Of a stretch of 53,557 nucleotides of DNA, positions 32,158-42,499 are shown piece by piece. The stretch is from Gammaproteobacteria bacterium (GTDB lineage Bacteria > Pseudomonadota > Gammaproteobacteria > Steroidobacterales > Steroidobacteraceae). The stretch is taken from positions 1-53,557 of the forward strand of contig JANYLH010000040.1 in assembly GCA_025357915.1 (NCBI GenBank), written 5' to 3'. Each line of letters starts with the position of its first letter. Position 1 is the first letter of the stretch. Under the pieces are notes generated by a model that saw nothing but the letters and a program-made list of their open reading frames with translations, was not told the origin of the DNA and made no database searches. Made by a program: the position numbers and the translations under genes.

Positions 32158-33510
32158 ATGGCGGCGCCTGCCGCCGCGGCGATCACCGCCCTGCGCGAGC
32201 GCGAACGGCTCACCTTCGAGCGCGCGCACCCGCGCGGCGCGGAGCTGACGCAGCAAAGCGCCCGGCACTGGCAGGACGGGGTCCCCTTCCACTGGATGCG
32301 CGACTGGCCACTGCCCTTCCCGGTGTTCGTGCGCGACGCCGCTGGCGCCACGCTCAATGACGTCGATGGCTATGCCTACGATGATTTCTGCCTGGGCGAC
32401 ACCGGGGCGATGTTCGGCCACAGCCCGGCGCCGGTGGCGCAGGCGCTCGCGCGCCAGGCGCCGCGCGGGCTCACAGCGATGCTGCCGGGCGAGCGCGTCG
32501 CCGTCATCGGCGCGGCATTGAGCGCACGCTTCGGCCTGCCTTGCTGGCAGATGACACAGACCGCGACCGACGCCAACCGCTCGGTGCTGCGCCTGGCGCG
32601 CGCGGTGACCGGCCGGAGCAAAGTGCTGGTGTTCGACGGCTGCTACCACGGCACCGTCGATGAGACGCTGGTCTGCCTGGTTGACGGCCAGGTACGGGCC
32701 CGCTCGGGCCTGCGCGGACCGCCTGGCGACGCCGCCGCGCACACCCGAGTGGTCGAGTTCAACGATGTGCCCGCGCTGGCCGCGGCGCTCGCGGACGGCC
32801 AGGTCGCGGCCGTGCTGTGCGAGCCTGCGCTAACCAACATGGGTATGGTGCTGCCCGCGCCGGGGTTTCATGCGCAACTGCGCCGCCTCACGCGCGAGCG
32901 CGGCACGCTCCTGATCATCGACGAAACGCACACCCTCTCGGCGGGGCCAGGCGGGTGCACACGGCGCGATGCGCTCGAGCCGGACATGCTGGTGTGCGGC
33001 AAGGCCATCGCCGGCGGCATGCCCTGCGCGGTCTACGGCATGACCGAGCCGCTCCGGGCGCGGATCGAAGCCATTCCCGCCAACGCCGAACACGGGCATT
33101 CCGGGCTCGGCACGACGCTCTCGGCCAACCTGCTGGCGCTGGCCGCGCTCGAGGCCTGCCTGGGCGAGGTCATGACGGACGCCGCCTTCACGCACATGGC
33201 AACCCAGGCGATCCGGCTCGAACAGGGGCTGATAGCCCTGCTGGCGAAACGTACCCTGCCCTGGCACGTGCAGCGCATCGGCGCGCGCGTCGAACTGGGG
33301 TTCGGCGCCGCGCCGGCACGCAACGGCCGTGAATCCGCGGCCGCCATGGAGCCCGAGCTCGAGCGCACGCTCCACCTGTACCTGCTCAACCGCGGCGTCC
33401 TGCTCACGCCCTTCCACAATATGATGCTGCTCTCCCCGCAGACCGCGCCGGCGGCCGTCGACCGGCTGCTCTCGCACCTCGCGGCGGCGCTCGACGAACT
33501 GGCCCGGTGA
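32158..33510 (+). CDS. Class III aminotransferase (glutamate-1-semialdehyde aminomutase-like)
   Basis: This 450-residue PLP enzyme has fold type I. The PLP lysine is in MLVCGKAIAGGMPCAVYG, the cofactor-binding Asp in LLIIDETHTL, and the substrate/cofactor region in VLVFDGCYHGTVDETL. The WQMTQTATDANRSVLRLARA segment occupies the place of the usual TGTEAN(E/M)AAIRLAR motif. It is most like glutamate-1-semialdehyde aminomutase-type enzymes, but the substrate cannot be read from the sequence and it is not the housekeeping HemL. The ATG at 32158 starts one base after the DUF502 stop. It sits between DUF502 and aspS, where the common cluster has nothing. Confidence 0.85.
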   Translation: MAAPAAAAITALRERERLTFERAHPRGAELTQQSARHWQDGVPFHWMRDWPLPFPVFVRDAAGATLNDVDGYAYDDFCLGDTGAMFGHSPAPVAQALARQAPRGLTAMLPGERVAVIGAALSARFGLPCWQMTQTATDANRSVLRLARAVTGRSKVLVFDGCYHGTVDETLVCLVDGQVRARSGLRGPPGDAAAHTRVVEFNDVPALAAALADGQVAAVLCEPALTNMGMVLPAPGFHAQLRRLTRERGTLLIIDETHTLSAGPGGCTRRDALEPDMLVCGKAIAGGMPCAVYGMTEPLRARIEAIPANAEHGHSGLGTTLSANLLALAALEACLGEVMTDAAFTHMATQAIRLEQGLIALLAKRTLPWHVQRIGARVELGFGAAPARNGRESAAAMEPELERTLHLYLLNRGVLLTPFHNMMLLSPQTAPAAVDRLLSHLAAALDELAR

Positions 33511-33543
33511 GCGGCCCGGCTTCCCGGCACCGGCCAAGGCCGG

Positions 33544-33591
33544 CATTTGCGCGTCCGGGGAGGGTGTGGTTGCGCCTGACATTTGCGCGTC
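33544..33591 (+). repeat. 12-bp direct repeat upstream of aspS
   Basis: CATTTGCGCGTC occurs at 33544-33555 and again at 33580-33591, 36 bases apart (start to start), inside the 125-bp gap before aspS. The spacing is near three to four helical turns. It could be a regulator-binding pair or a short duplication. Confidence 0.5.
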
Positions 33592-33635
33592 GGCGTGTAG
33601 GCCCGTAACATCGCGTGCCTTTTCGGAAGCCGACC

Positions 33636-35408
<1,773 letters not shown>

Positions 35409-35427
35409 CGAGCGATCGCCGCCCGCC

Positions 35428-36069
35428 ATGAACGCCACCGTCGTCTACGTCCATGGTCTCTGGCTCTCGGGGCACGAAGCCTTCATGCTGCGCCGGCGGA
35501 TCGAAAAGGACCGCGGCTACGCCTGGCAAACCTTCAGCTACGCCTCCACGCTCCTCAGCATGGGCGAGATCGCCGACGCGCTTGACGCCACGATCGCTGC
35601 GCTCGACACGCCGGTCGTGCACCTCGTCGGCCATAGCCTCGGTGGCATCGCCATCATGCGCTGTCTCGAGCGCCACCCGCGCCAGCCGCCCGGGCGCGTG
35701 GTGTTCCTTGGCACGCCGAGCCTGACCAGTCGCGCGGCCAATGCCCTGGTGCGCTTCCGCCTCGGCCGCGCCATGCTCGGCCAGGCTGCGGGTGAGGAGC
35801 TGCTGTACGCGCACCAACGCGCCTGGTCGCACGAGCGCGAGCTCGGCATCATCGCCGGCGACCAGTCGCTGAGCCTCGGTCGCCTGATCGCGGATTTCGA
35901 CGAACCCAACGACGGCACGGTCACGGTGTCGGAAACGCGCCTGCCGGGCGCGAAGGCGCACCTGGTCCTGCCGGTGAGCCACTCGGGCATGCTGCTATCG
36001 GCGCGCGTCGCGCACGAGGTAGGGCAGTTCCTGGAGCACGGGCACTTCGGGACGCCGCACGCGCCCTAG
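35428..36069 (+). CDS. Alpha/beta-hydrolase (small lipase/esterase-like)
   Basis: This 213-residue protein has no signal peptide. The nucleophile elbow GHSLGG places Ser70; Asp162 in EPNDGTVTV and His185 in LPVSHSGML complete a plausible catalytic triad. The N-terminal VVYVHGLWLSG supplies the oxyanion-hole HG. It resembles the small triacylglycerol lipase/PGAP1-like hydrolases. The substrate is unknown. It lies 19 bases after aspS and may be transcribed with it. Confidence 0.87.
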   Translation: MNATVVYVHGLWLSGHEAFMLRRRIEKDRGYAWQTFSYASTLLSMGEIADALDATIAALDTPVVHLVGHSLGGIAIMRCLERHPRQPPGRVVFLGTPSLTSRAANALVRFRLGRAMLGQAAGEELLYAHQRAWSHERELGIIAGDQSLSLGRLIADFDEPNDGTVTVSETRLPGAKAHLVLPVSHSGMLLSARVAHEVGQFLEHGHFGTPHAP

Positions 36070-36305
36070 CGCCGCCGCCGGCCACCTGGACCGCCCGCTC
36101 GGGACGGATCTGCGGATCATGCTGCAGGGCCATTCTGCCGCACTCGCGCCAAGGTCCGGGCGGCTCTCCAGGCAACGTAGCCCGCGACCCTGTGGAAATC
36201 CACGATGTTATTGCGGCGCCGCGCGGGCATAATCGGCTCGGTCTGTACCAATGGCCGGGTGGGCCCCAGCGAAGCCCTGACGGTCCCAAAAGAATGGAGA
36301 GCAAT

Positions 36306-36668
36306 GTGACCAAGTTGAGAATATTCACAACGGGAATTGTTGCCGCCGTGTTGACGGCAGGCGTCGTATGGGTTGTGCCGGAAACGGCGCGAGCGGACGC
36401 GGCTGCCGCGGCCGCGCCGATGACACCGGCGCAGCACCTGGCGGAAGCGGCGAAATTAGACCAGGAAGCCGAGGAACTGACCGAGAAAGCGGCCCATCAC
36501 GCTGCGGAGGCGGGAAATTATCGCGGCCGGATCGGCAATGTCGGCGGCAAGCAGATGTCGGATTTTGAGAGCCTCGCGAAGCATTGCGACGAGCTGGCGA
36601 AGTCATATCGCGAAGCAGCGCATGGGGCGAGGGCCCTGGCCGAGAGCCACCGAGCCATGGCGAAGTAG
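36306..36668 (+). CDS. Small exported helical protein, unknown function
   Basis: A GTG at 36306 preceded by GGAGA (36297-36301) gives 120 residues; an ATG at 36294 in the same frame is the alternative. The signal peptide (FTTGIVAAVLTAGVVWVVPE) ends at a clear ARA cleavage site. The mature protein of about 90 residues is Ala/Glu/His-rich and helical (AEAAKLDQEAEELTEKAAHH and LAKSYREAAHGARALAESHR), with the look of a small periplasmic coiled-coil protein. No family was recognised. It stands alone between the hydrolase and the convergent permease gene. Confidence 0.7.
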   Translation: MTKLRIFTTGIVAAVLTAGVVWVVPETARADAAAAAAPMTPAQHLAEAAKLDQEAEELTEKAAHHAAEAGNYRGRIGNVGGKQMSDFESLAKHCDELAKSYREAAHGARALAESHRAMAK

Positions 36669-36803
36669 GCGCGAATGCATGGCATGGGCGGGCCGCACTG
36701 CGCGGCCCGCCCATCGATATCGTGCGCGGTACTGATCGCACCCTCCCTCCTCGCCCAATCGCGGCGGAGGCGCCGGTAGGGCGCGCAGCCGCCAGGCCCC
36801 GCA

Positions 36804-38219
36804 TCAGTCGAGCCAATCCTCGGGGCGGCTGCGCGGTAGTCTGCGCGCGTAGTAAGCGTAGAGCGGCAGGCCAAGCGCGACCACACCCAGCCCTGCCAAC
36901 GCCCGCCCCGGGGTTGCAAGCAAAGTGTTGATCATCAGGTAGCCCGTGGCTGCGAGGAACAGGGCAGGCATGAGCGGATAGCCCCACACCCGATAGGGCC
37001 GCGCCGCTCCAGGCAGCGTGCGGCGTAGGACGTAAACGGCAGCAACCGCCAGGCCGTTGAAGAACAACAGCATGAACACGATCATGTCCGTCAGGACGTC
37101 GAAGGTACCGGACAGCGCAAAGCCCACGGCGCAAGCGCCCAGGAGAATCACAGCGTGCGTGGGCACGCGCGCGCGCGGCGAGACCGTGGCGAGCGTGCGC
37201 GGCAGGAGGCCATCGCGGGCCATCGCGAACGGGACGCGTGCCACGGACAAAATCGTCGAGTGGAGCGATCCAAAAGTAGACAACATCAGCCCCACCGTCA
37301 GCAGCGAGGCGCCGCCCGCGCCGAGCATCCGCACCATCACGACGCCCGCGACCGAGGAAGCTTCCGGCACGCTGGCCACGACTGCCGGGCTCAGCGCATG
37401 GAAATAGCCCGCGTTGATGAGCAGGTAAAGGCCGATGATGAGCACGCTGCCGCCTATGAGGGCGCGAGGGAGCGTGCGACCCGGCTGGTGCACCTCTTCT
37501 GCGACGAAACTCACCGTCGCCCAGCCGTTGTATCCCCACAAGGCGCCAACGACGGCGGCCCCGAAGCCGGTCACGCCCAGTCGCGCACTCGCGGGGACAC
37601 CCTCGCAGGCACCGGCCGCACCGCTGGATGCAAAGTGCGCCCATGAGCCGTCGCTGAACAAGAAAGCAGCGATACCGATTCCGGCTACCAGCATCACTTT
37701 CAACGAGGTGATGACCGTGGCCAAAAGCCCGTTGGCATGCATCGAGGCGAGGTTCAGCAGCGTCACGATCACGATCGTGGTGGCCGTCAGCAGCTGAACC
37801 TGGGTGGGTGAAAGACTGCCTGCCAACAGGTCATTGAGAAAGATGATGCAGACGATAGCGATCGCCGCTGCGCTCCCGGCCCCGTCGAGGAGCGTCTCCA
37901 TCCAGCCGTAGAGGAAGGCCCAGACTCGACCGAACGCCGCGCCGATGAAATTGTACTGTCCTCCCGCGCGCGGCATCATGGCGCTCAGTTCGGCGAAGGT
38001 GAGCGCTCCGGCCAGCGTGAACAGCCCTGCCACGAGGTATGCCGACAACACCATCCAGGGCGTGCCGACGTTGCAGGTCATGACCCGTGCCTTGACGAAC
38101 ACGCCGGTGCCGATGACGTTGGTCACGATCAGGGCGGCCGCCGGGACGAGCGTCAGTCCCCTCGCGAGAGACGCAGATACCCTAGGCTCCGATACTGAAG
38201 TCACAACTGATTTCCCCAT
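36804..38219 (-). CDS. APC-superfamily amino acid/polyamine permease
   Basis: This 471-residue polytopic protein has about twelve membrane helices. The APC signature opens TM1 (VTNVIGTGVFVKARVM), and TM3-TM6 include PRAGGQYNFIGAAFGRVWAFLYGW and GYNGWATVSFVAEEV, the latter shared with LAT/CAT-like exchangers. It has no light-chain partner here. The substrate is likely an amino acid but unspecified. The ATG at 38219 was chosen because the upstream extension to 38318 is not hydrophobic or conserved-looking. It is divergent from the exported amidohydrolase gene (131-base gap), which suggests joint use of a nitrogenous compound, though this is only an inference. Confidence 0.9.
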   Translation of the reverse strand: MGKSVVTSVSEPRVSASLARGLTLVPAAALIVTNVIGTGVFVKARVMTCNVGTPWMVLSAYLVAGLFTLAGALTFAELSAMMPRAGGQYNFIGAAFGRVWAFLYGWMETLLDGAGSAAAIAIVCIIFLNDLLAGSLSPTQVQLLTATTIVIVTLLNLASMHANGLLATVITSLKVMLVAGIGIAAFLFSDGSWAHFASSGAAGACEGVPASARLGVTGFGAAVVGALWGYNGWATVSFVAEEVHQPGRTLPRALIGGSVLIIGLYLLINAGYFHALSPAVVASVPEASSVAGVVMVRMLGAGGASLLTVGLMLSTFGSLHSTILSVARVPFAMARDGLLPRTLATVSPRARVPTHAVILLGACAVGFALSGTFDVLTDMIVFMLLFFNGLAVAAVYVLRRTLPGAARPYRVWGYPLMPALFLAATGYLMINTLLATPGRALAGLGVVALGLPLYAYYARRLPRSRPEDWLD

Positions 38220-38350
38220 CGCACGGCCCTCTGGCGGCGCCTGACCTTCCGTGTAGCAGATCCTTGGTCTAATGTCCCGCTCAGGCGTTGCGTGTCTGAG
38301 CAGTGACGCGGGCAGCAACAGGATGACGGGGCACCCGCAGGAGTGATGAA

Positions 38351-40171
38351 GTGAACGACATGCGAATCCAGCGATTGGTCCGCCGCGCGACCACAGGAAT
38401 GCTCGTCGCGCTCTCGCTAGCCTGCGGCCCTGTGTCCCGCGCGGCTGACGCCGCGACGGAGCCCACCACGCTGTTCTACAACGCCCACGTGTTCACGGCC
38501 GAGCCCAGCGCACCCTATGCCGAAGCGGTTGCAATCCGCGGCGACCGCATCGTGGCGGTGGGTGCCCTGGAGTTCGTTGCAAAGACCGCCGGACCCGATG
38601 CGCGGCGTGTGGATCTGGGCGGCAGGTTCCTGATGCCCGGCATGCTCGACGCCCACGTCCATCCGATCGGTGGATTGCAGACCTTCGGCGGTGGGGACAT
38701 CCTGGTGATGGCCAATTTTCCGGACTTGGGCGGGTCGCTGCCAGATCTGGTTGCATTCGTGGCCAAGACCATTGATGCCGGCACCAGCCGCCTCGGCGAC
38801 ACCGTCGTCGTCTATGGCCTCGACACCGCCTATTGGGAGCATGCAGCCGGGATCGATGCTGTCCTGAGTCGCGGACGGTTCGCGAATGTGCCAATTGTGC
38901 TGTTCGGTTCCGACGGTCATACGGCGTGGGCCAATAGCCAGGCGCGTGCGCGTGCGCACATCACCGCGGCTTATCTGAGGAAGCTCTCCAAGGGTCAACA
39001 GGCCTACTACGGGTTTGGGCCTCAGTTTGCGCCCAATGGCTTCGTGGTCGACGTAGGGTTAACGAGGTTGCGATTGAGCCTGCCTCCGCCGTCTTCACAA
39101 TTGCTGTTGTCCTTTGGTCGCGCGGGTGTCCGTTACCTCAACGCGCTCGGCATCACCGGCTGGCTTGATGGTGCAGTGGCGGGCGTGGTCGGCGGTGATA
39201 CGCCCCTGACCGTGCAGGAGCCGGGCACCCTGCCCGTGTACCGCGAGCTGGCCCGGCGTGGCGAACTGACCGGTCACGTCGCCGCGTATCCGGTGATTCG
39301 GCCGAACGACGGCGTGCAGCAACTCGATGTGGTCGAGGCGTTGCGCCGTGAGTATGCCGATGTGCCGAATCTGGTCATACCAGGGCCCAAGGTGTTCGCA
39401 GACGGCGTGGTGGAGTTCCCGTCGCAGACCGCCTCGCTGACCAAGCCGTATACCAATACCGGCAAGTTGACGCCCTTGCTCTTCGCTCCCACGCGCTTCA
39501 ACGAGTTGGTGGTCGAAGCCGATCGCCGCGGACTCACCGTACACATTCACGCGATTGGCGACCTTGCCGTCAAGGCGTCACTGGACGCCTTCGGCGCAGC
39601 GCGCCGGGCCAACCCCCAGGGCACGCTGCCGCACACGCTCACGCATGCGCAGTTCGTCGACCAGGAGGACGTACCGCGGTTCGCGGAATACCACGTCATC
39701 GCTGCTCTGCAGTTGCTGTGGGCATTGGCTGATCCGAGCACCAACGAGGCGGTCAAGCCGTATATTGATTCCGCCATCTATGCGCGCATGTATCCGGCCC
39801 GCTCGCTGTTAGAGGCCGGTGCCACTATCGCCGGCGCGAGCGACTGGCCCGTAAGCACGGCCAATCCCTTCGAGGCCATGTATCAGGCGGAGACACGCCT
39901 CGGCCCGCAGGGTGTGCTCGATGCCGGGCAACGGATGCCTCGCGAGGCCATGCTCTTCGCCTATACGCGCAATTCCGCCAGAGCACTCAATCAGCTTGCT
40001 GAGATCGGTTCGCTGGCGCCCGGTAAGCGCGCTGACCTCGTGCTCGTCGACCGCGACGTGCTCACGGTGCCCGTGGCTGAAGCCGACCTGAGGTCGGTGA
40101 TCGACAACGCGGCTGCACTCGCTGCTCCACCCCCGCAGGAAATGCAAAGCGAGACACCGTCCGGCGGCTGA
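38351..40171 (+). CDS. Exported amidohydrolase (YtcJ-like, amidohydrolase 3 family)
   Basis: This 606-residue protein has a signal peptide (GMLVALSLACGPVSRAADA), so it should be periplasmic. It is a TIM-barrel metal hydrolase: HVH at 102-104 (MPGMLDAHVHPIGG), a later VHIHAIGD motif, THAQF, and the terminal Asp in GASDWPVSTANPFEAM. The C-terminal strand GSLAPGKRADLVLVDRD is characteristic of YtcJ-like enzymes. The substrate is unknown. The GTG start at 38351 is supported by AGGAG; ATG 38360 is an alternative. It is divergent from the APC permease. Confidence 0.9.
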   Translation: MNDMRIQRLVRRATTGMLVALSLACGPVSRAADAATEPTTLFYNAHVFTAEPSAPYAEAVAIRGDRIVAVGALEFVAKTAGPDARRVDLGGRFLMPGMLDAHVHPIGGLQTFGGGDILVMANFPDLGGSLPDLVAFVAKTIDAGTSRLGDTVVVYGLDTAYWEHAAGIDAVLSRGRFANVPIVLFGSDGHTAWANSQARARAHITAAYLRKLSKGQQAYYGFGPQFAPNGFVVDVGLTRLRLSLPPPSSQLLLSFGRAGVRYLNALGITGWLDGAVAGVVGGDTPLTVQEPGTLPVYRELARRGELTGHVAAYPVIRPNDGVQQLDVVEALRREYADVPNLVIPGPKVFADGVVEFPSQTASLTKPYTNTGKLTPLLFAPTRFNELVVEADRRGLTVHIHAIGDLAVKASLDAFGAARRANPQGTLPHTLTHAQFVDQEDVPRFAEYHVIAALQLLWALADPSTNEAVKPYIDSAIYARMYPARSLLEAGATIAGASDWPVSTANPFEAMYQAETRLGPQGVLDAGQRMPREAMLFAYTRNSARALNQLAEIGSLAPGKRADLVLVDRDVLTVPVAEADLRSVIDNAAALAAPPPQEMQSETPSGG

Positions 40172-40281
40172 ATGGTTTGACGTGCAGCAACCACGCTCGT
40201 AGTGTTGCGCGAGAACCGCGACGCTGCTGACGGCGAATGTGGTCGACACAATCAAATCACGATCAATAAGAGGATATTCGT

Positions 40282-40728
40282 ATGCTAAACAAACCTCGAT
40301 TTGCCGCTTGCGCGGCGCTCGCGACCCTCGCGTGCCTGAGTTTTTCTGCGCTCGCCGACGACCACGCCTATTCCGAAGGAGGGGTCGTCAATGTTGCGAG
40401 CATCCGCACCTTGGATGGAAAATTCGACGACTACATGCAGTACCTTGACACCACATGGAAACAGAGCCAGGAAGCGGCGAAAAAGGCTGGCTATATATTG
40501 AGCTACGAGGTGCTACAGGTCGAGCCGCGGTCTCCGGATGAGCCGAACCTGTTTCTGGTGGTCCGGTATAAGAATTGGGCCGCCCTGGACGGTGCGCTCG
40601 CCAGGGGCGATGAAATCGCCAAGCAGGTGCAGGGTTCTGTCACGGCGGCCAATCAATCAATGGCCGAGCGCGACAAGATTCGTCGCCTGATCGGCTCGTC
40701 AACAATGCAGGTGCTTAACCTCAAGTAG
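40282..40728 (+). CDS. Exported DABB/ABM-like small protein
   Basis: This 148-residue protein has a signal peptide (about residues 1-25, cleaved after SALA). The mature domain has the strand-helix-helix-strand pattern of dimeric alpha-beta barrel proteins (VVNVASIRTLDGKFDDYMQY, YILSYEVLQVE, NLFLVVRYKNWAALDGALAR). The family is tentative. AGAGGA lies nine bases before the ATG. It follows the amidohydrolase by 110 bases. Codon and base use is visibly less GC-rich than in the core genes. Confidence 0.7.
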   Translation: MLNKPRFAACAALATLACLSFSALADDHAYSEGGVVNVASIRTLDGKFDDYMQYLDTTWKQSQEAAKKAGYILSYEVLQVEPRSPDEPNLFLVVRYKNWAALDGALARGDEIAKQVQGSVTAANQSMAERDKIRRLIGSSTMQVLNLK

Positions 40729-40757
40729 CACTGCGTTCGCCTGGGGCGACGCACGAA

Positions 40758-40783
40758 GGAGCCGGCCTGCCCAGGCCGGCTCC
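40758..40783. terminator. Perfect GC-rich hairpin after the DABB-like gene
   Basis: GGAGCCGGCCTG (40758-40769) and CAGGCCGGCTCC (40772-40783) are exact reverse complements with two bases between them, 30 bases after the preceding stop. No T-tract follows, so termination would be weak or factor-assisted; a binding-site palindrome is also possible. The rest of 40729-40953 shows nothing else. Confidence 0.5.
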
Positions 40784-40953
40784 GACCGCCTGAACGAGTG
40801 CGTGAAGCCTGCAAGGATGCGCTAAATAAGATTGGCTCGCCAAAGGTCGTAATTTCTACAGCTACCGAGTAGCCGCAACGGGCAGACACTGCGTAGAGGC
40901 TGTCTCCCGGCACAATATTTTTGGCCCTGGTACGTCTACCTCACCACAAGGCC

Positions 40954-41523
40954 ATGAACACGTATGCCGCCCCGATGACAGTGGATCAGAGCCGAAGAAT
41001 CTCGGCGGCCTTTGCCCGGGAGGCTTCCCGGCTCGGACGCTTCATTCGCAGCCGGGTGGCGGATGCCGGCGTCGCCGAAGACATCCTGCAGGACGTGTTC
41101 GCGGAGTTGGTCGAGGCGGAACGACTCTTGCAACCGATCGAACACATCGGCGCGTGGCTCTTCCGGGTGGCAAGAAACCGGATCACGGACTGGTTTCGGC
41201 GCAAGAAACCGGAATTTGTGCAGGCGCTCGAGGACGAAGACAGCAAAGAGAGTTGGGAGGACCTGCTTCCTTCTCCCGAAGACGGCCCCGAGGCGCTCTA
41301 CGCGCGCGAGGTCATGTTGAATGAGCTGGCTGAAGCGGTTCAGGAACTTCCCGGACCGCAACGCGCGGTGTTCATCGCGCATGAGCTGGACGGGACGAGC
41401 TTTCGGGAACTCGCTGAGCAAACCGGAGAGAGCGTCAACACGCTCCTGTCGCGCAAGCACGCGGCGGTGCGGAATCTGCGCAAGCGATTGCAGGCCGTGC
41501 ATGACAACTGGGATCAACGTTGA
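40954..41523 (+). CDS. ECF-type sigma-70 family RNA polymerase sigma factor
   Basis: This 189-residue protein has a sigma region 2 (about 20-85: AEDILQDVFAELVEAERLLQ and HIGAWLFRVARNRITDWFRR) and a region 4 (about 125-178: LPGPQRAVFIAHELDGTSFR, then LLSRKHAAVRNLRKRL). The linker is acidic and proline-containing (DLLPSPEDGPEALYAREV). The ATG at 40954 was chosen; TTG 40921 and ATG 40975 share the frame. There is no zinc-finger anti-sigma gene beside it; instead a small two-helix membrane protein follows 11 bases later with its own ribosome site, and is the best candidate for a partner. Confidence 0.92.
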   Translation: MNTYAAPMTVDQSRRISAAFAREASRLGRFIRSRVADAGVAEDILQDVFAELVEAERLLQPIEHIGAWLFRVARNRITDWFRRKKPEFVQALEDEDSKESWEDLLPSPEDGPEALYAREVMLNELAEAVQELPGPQRAVFIAHELDGTSFRELAEQTGESVNTLLSRKHAAVRNLRKRLQAVHDNWDQR

Positions 41524-41534
41524 GGAGTGAGATC

Positions 41535-41873
41535 GTGAAAACAGTGTGGTGGGTAAGGGGAATCAAATTCGCAGTCTTGGCCGCAGTGGCGGTGGCTGTG
41601 GGAACTTTTGTCGTCATGAGTCTGTGGAACGCCCTGATGCCGGCGCTCTTTGGCGGGCCCAGTCTGCATTTCGGGCAAGCGCTTGGCCTCCTGGTCTTGA
41701 GTCGGATTCTATTGGGTCGGTGGGGTGGCGGTCCGGGACACCGTATGGGGTGGCGGGGTGGTTCGGGGGGACGCTGGCAGCACATGACGAATGAAGAGCG
41801 TGTGGCTTTTCGCGAGCGCTTTGGCGGGCGCTGCGGCCCGCAAGATGCAGTGGCGACCGAGCCGAAGGCCTGA
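41535..41873 (+). CDS. Small two-helix membrane protein paired with the ECF sigma factor
   Basis: This 112-residue protein has a GTG start with GAGGAG seven bases upstream that overlaps the end of the sigma gene, so translation is probably coupled. It has two hydrophobic helices (about 12-36 and 46-61), then a Gly/Arg/His-rich stretch (RWGGGPGHRMGWRGGSGGR) and a short helix with MTNEERVAFRERFGGRC. It lacks the HxxxCxxC of zinc-binding anti-sigma factors. Membrane anti-sigma or a co-regulated effector are both possible. Unknown family. Confidence 0.75.
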   Translation: MKTVWWVRGIKFAVLAAVAVAVGTFVVMSLWNALMPALFGGPSLHFGQALGLLVLSRILLGRWGGGPGHRMGWRGGSGGRWQHMTNEERVAFRERFGGRCGPQDAVATEPKA

Positions 41874-42292
41874 CGCCGCAGCGTGCGTGGCGGCTGCCGG
41901 CCAACAGCGGACGCTCGCCGCTCGCCGCTCGTTTCGCCCACCGCCAGCCTCGCCGCTGGCGTTGGCGTTGGCGCAGAGTAATCCAAACACCCGCTGAACG
42001 ACTTTACCAACCGGTTGCGTCGATCGCTTCAATCCGCCGCACAAGGCCGACCTTCAATACACAGACCAACATCGGCATTCGGGCCGTCGCGGCCATCCTG
42101 TTGCGGTATCAGAGCATGGGGCGACTTCAGATTTCCTGATGTGTCCATCAGGCATTGCGTTTGCTGATCACCGCTTTGACGCCCAGAATTTCACTCACCG
42201 AAGGCAAAGATGCGCCGCGCCCTGAAACCATTTCGGCGCTGCCGGGTTAAAACGGTACAGAGTGACAAACCGGACTGAAAAGGAGAGAAATC
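41874..42292. other. 419-bp gap with no gene seen
   Basis: No frame here has a credible ribosome site, domain or codon pattern. A short 7-bp stem with a four-base loop lies at 42135-42152 (CCTGATG/CATCAGG). The region is less GC-rich than the window and leads into the small ORF at 42293; it presumably holds that ORF's promoter, which could not be placed with confidence. Confidence 0.5.
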
Positions 42293-42490
42293 ATGAACAC
42301 ACACAAGAGCTTGAGCCTGCTGGCCGCCATCGTCGTGACCGTGGTCCAGACCGCCATCTTCGCGACCAATACGAGCTCGGTCGGGCAGAACACGACGGAC
42401 CGCGGTGCGTATGAGGAGAGCGTGGATGCCAAGGCTGCGCTCGAAGCCCGCGCCGTGTATGGCACCTCGAGCAATTCACTCGTCGGCTAA
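42293..42490 (+). CDS. Small exported or membrane peptide (65 residues), unknown
   Basis: A strong AAAAGGAGAG ribosome site sits before the ATG at 42293. The N-terminal half is hydrophobic (LSLLAAIVVTVVQTAIFA), like a signal peptide or single membrane helix. The short remaining part is polar (NTTDRGAYEESVDAKAALEA). Base composition is lower in GC than the neighbours. It lies in the wake of the ECF sigma gene pair and may be a target of it (inference). No family recognised. Confidence 0.6.
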   Translation: MNTHKSLSLLAAIVVTVVQTAIFATNTSSVGQNTTDRGAYEESVDAKAALEARAVYGTSSNSLVG

Positions 42491-42499
42491 GAGGCATCT

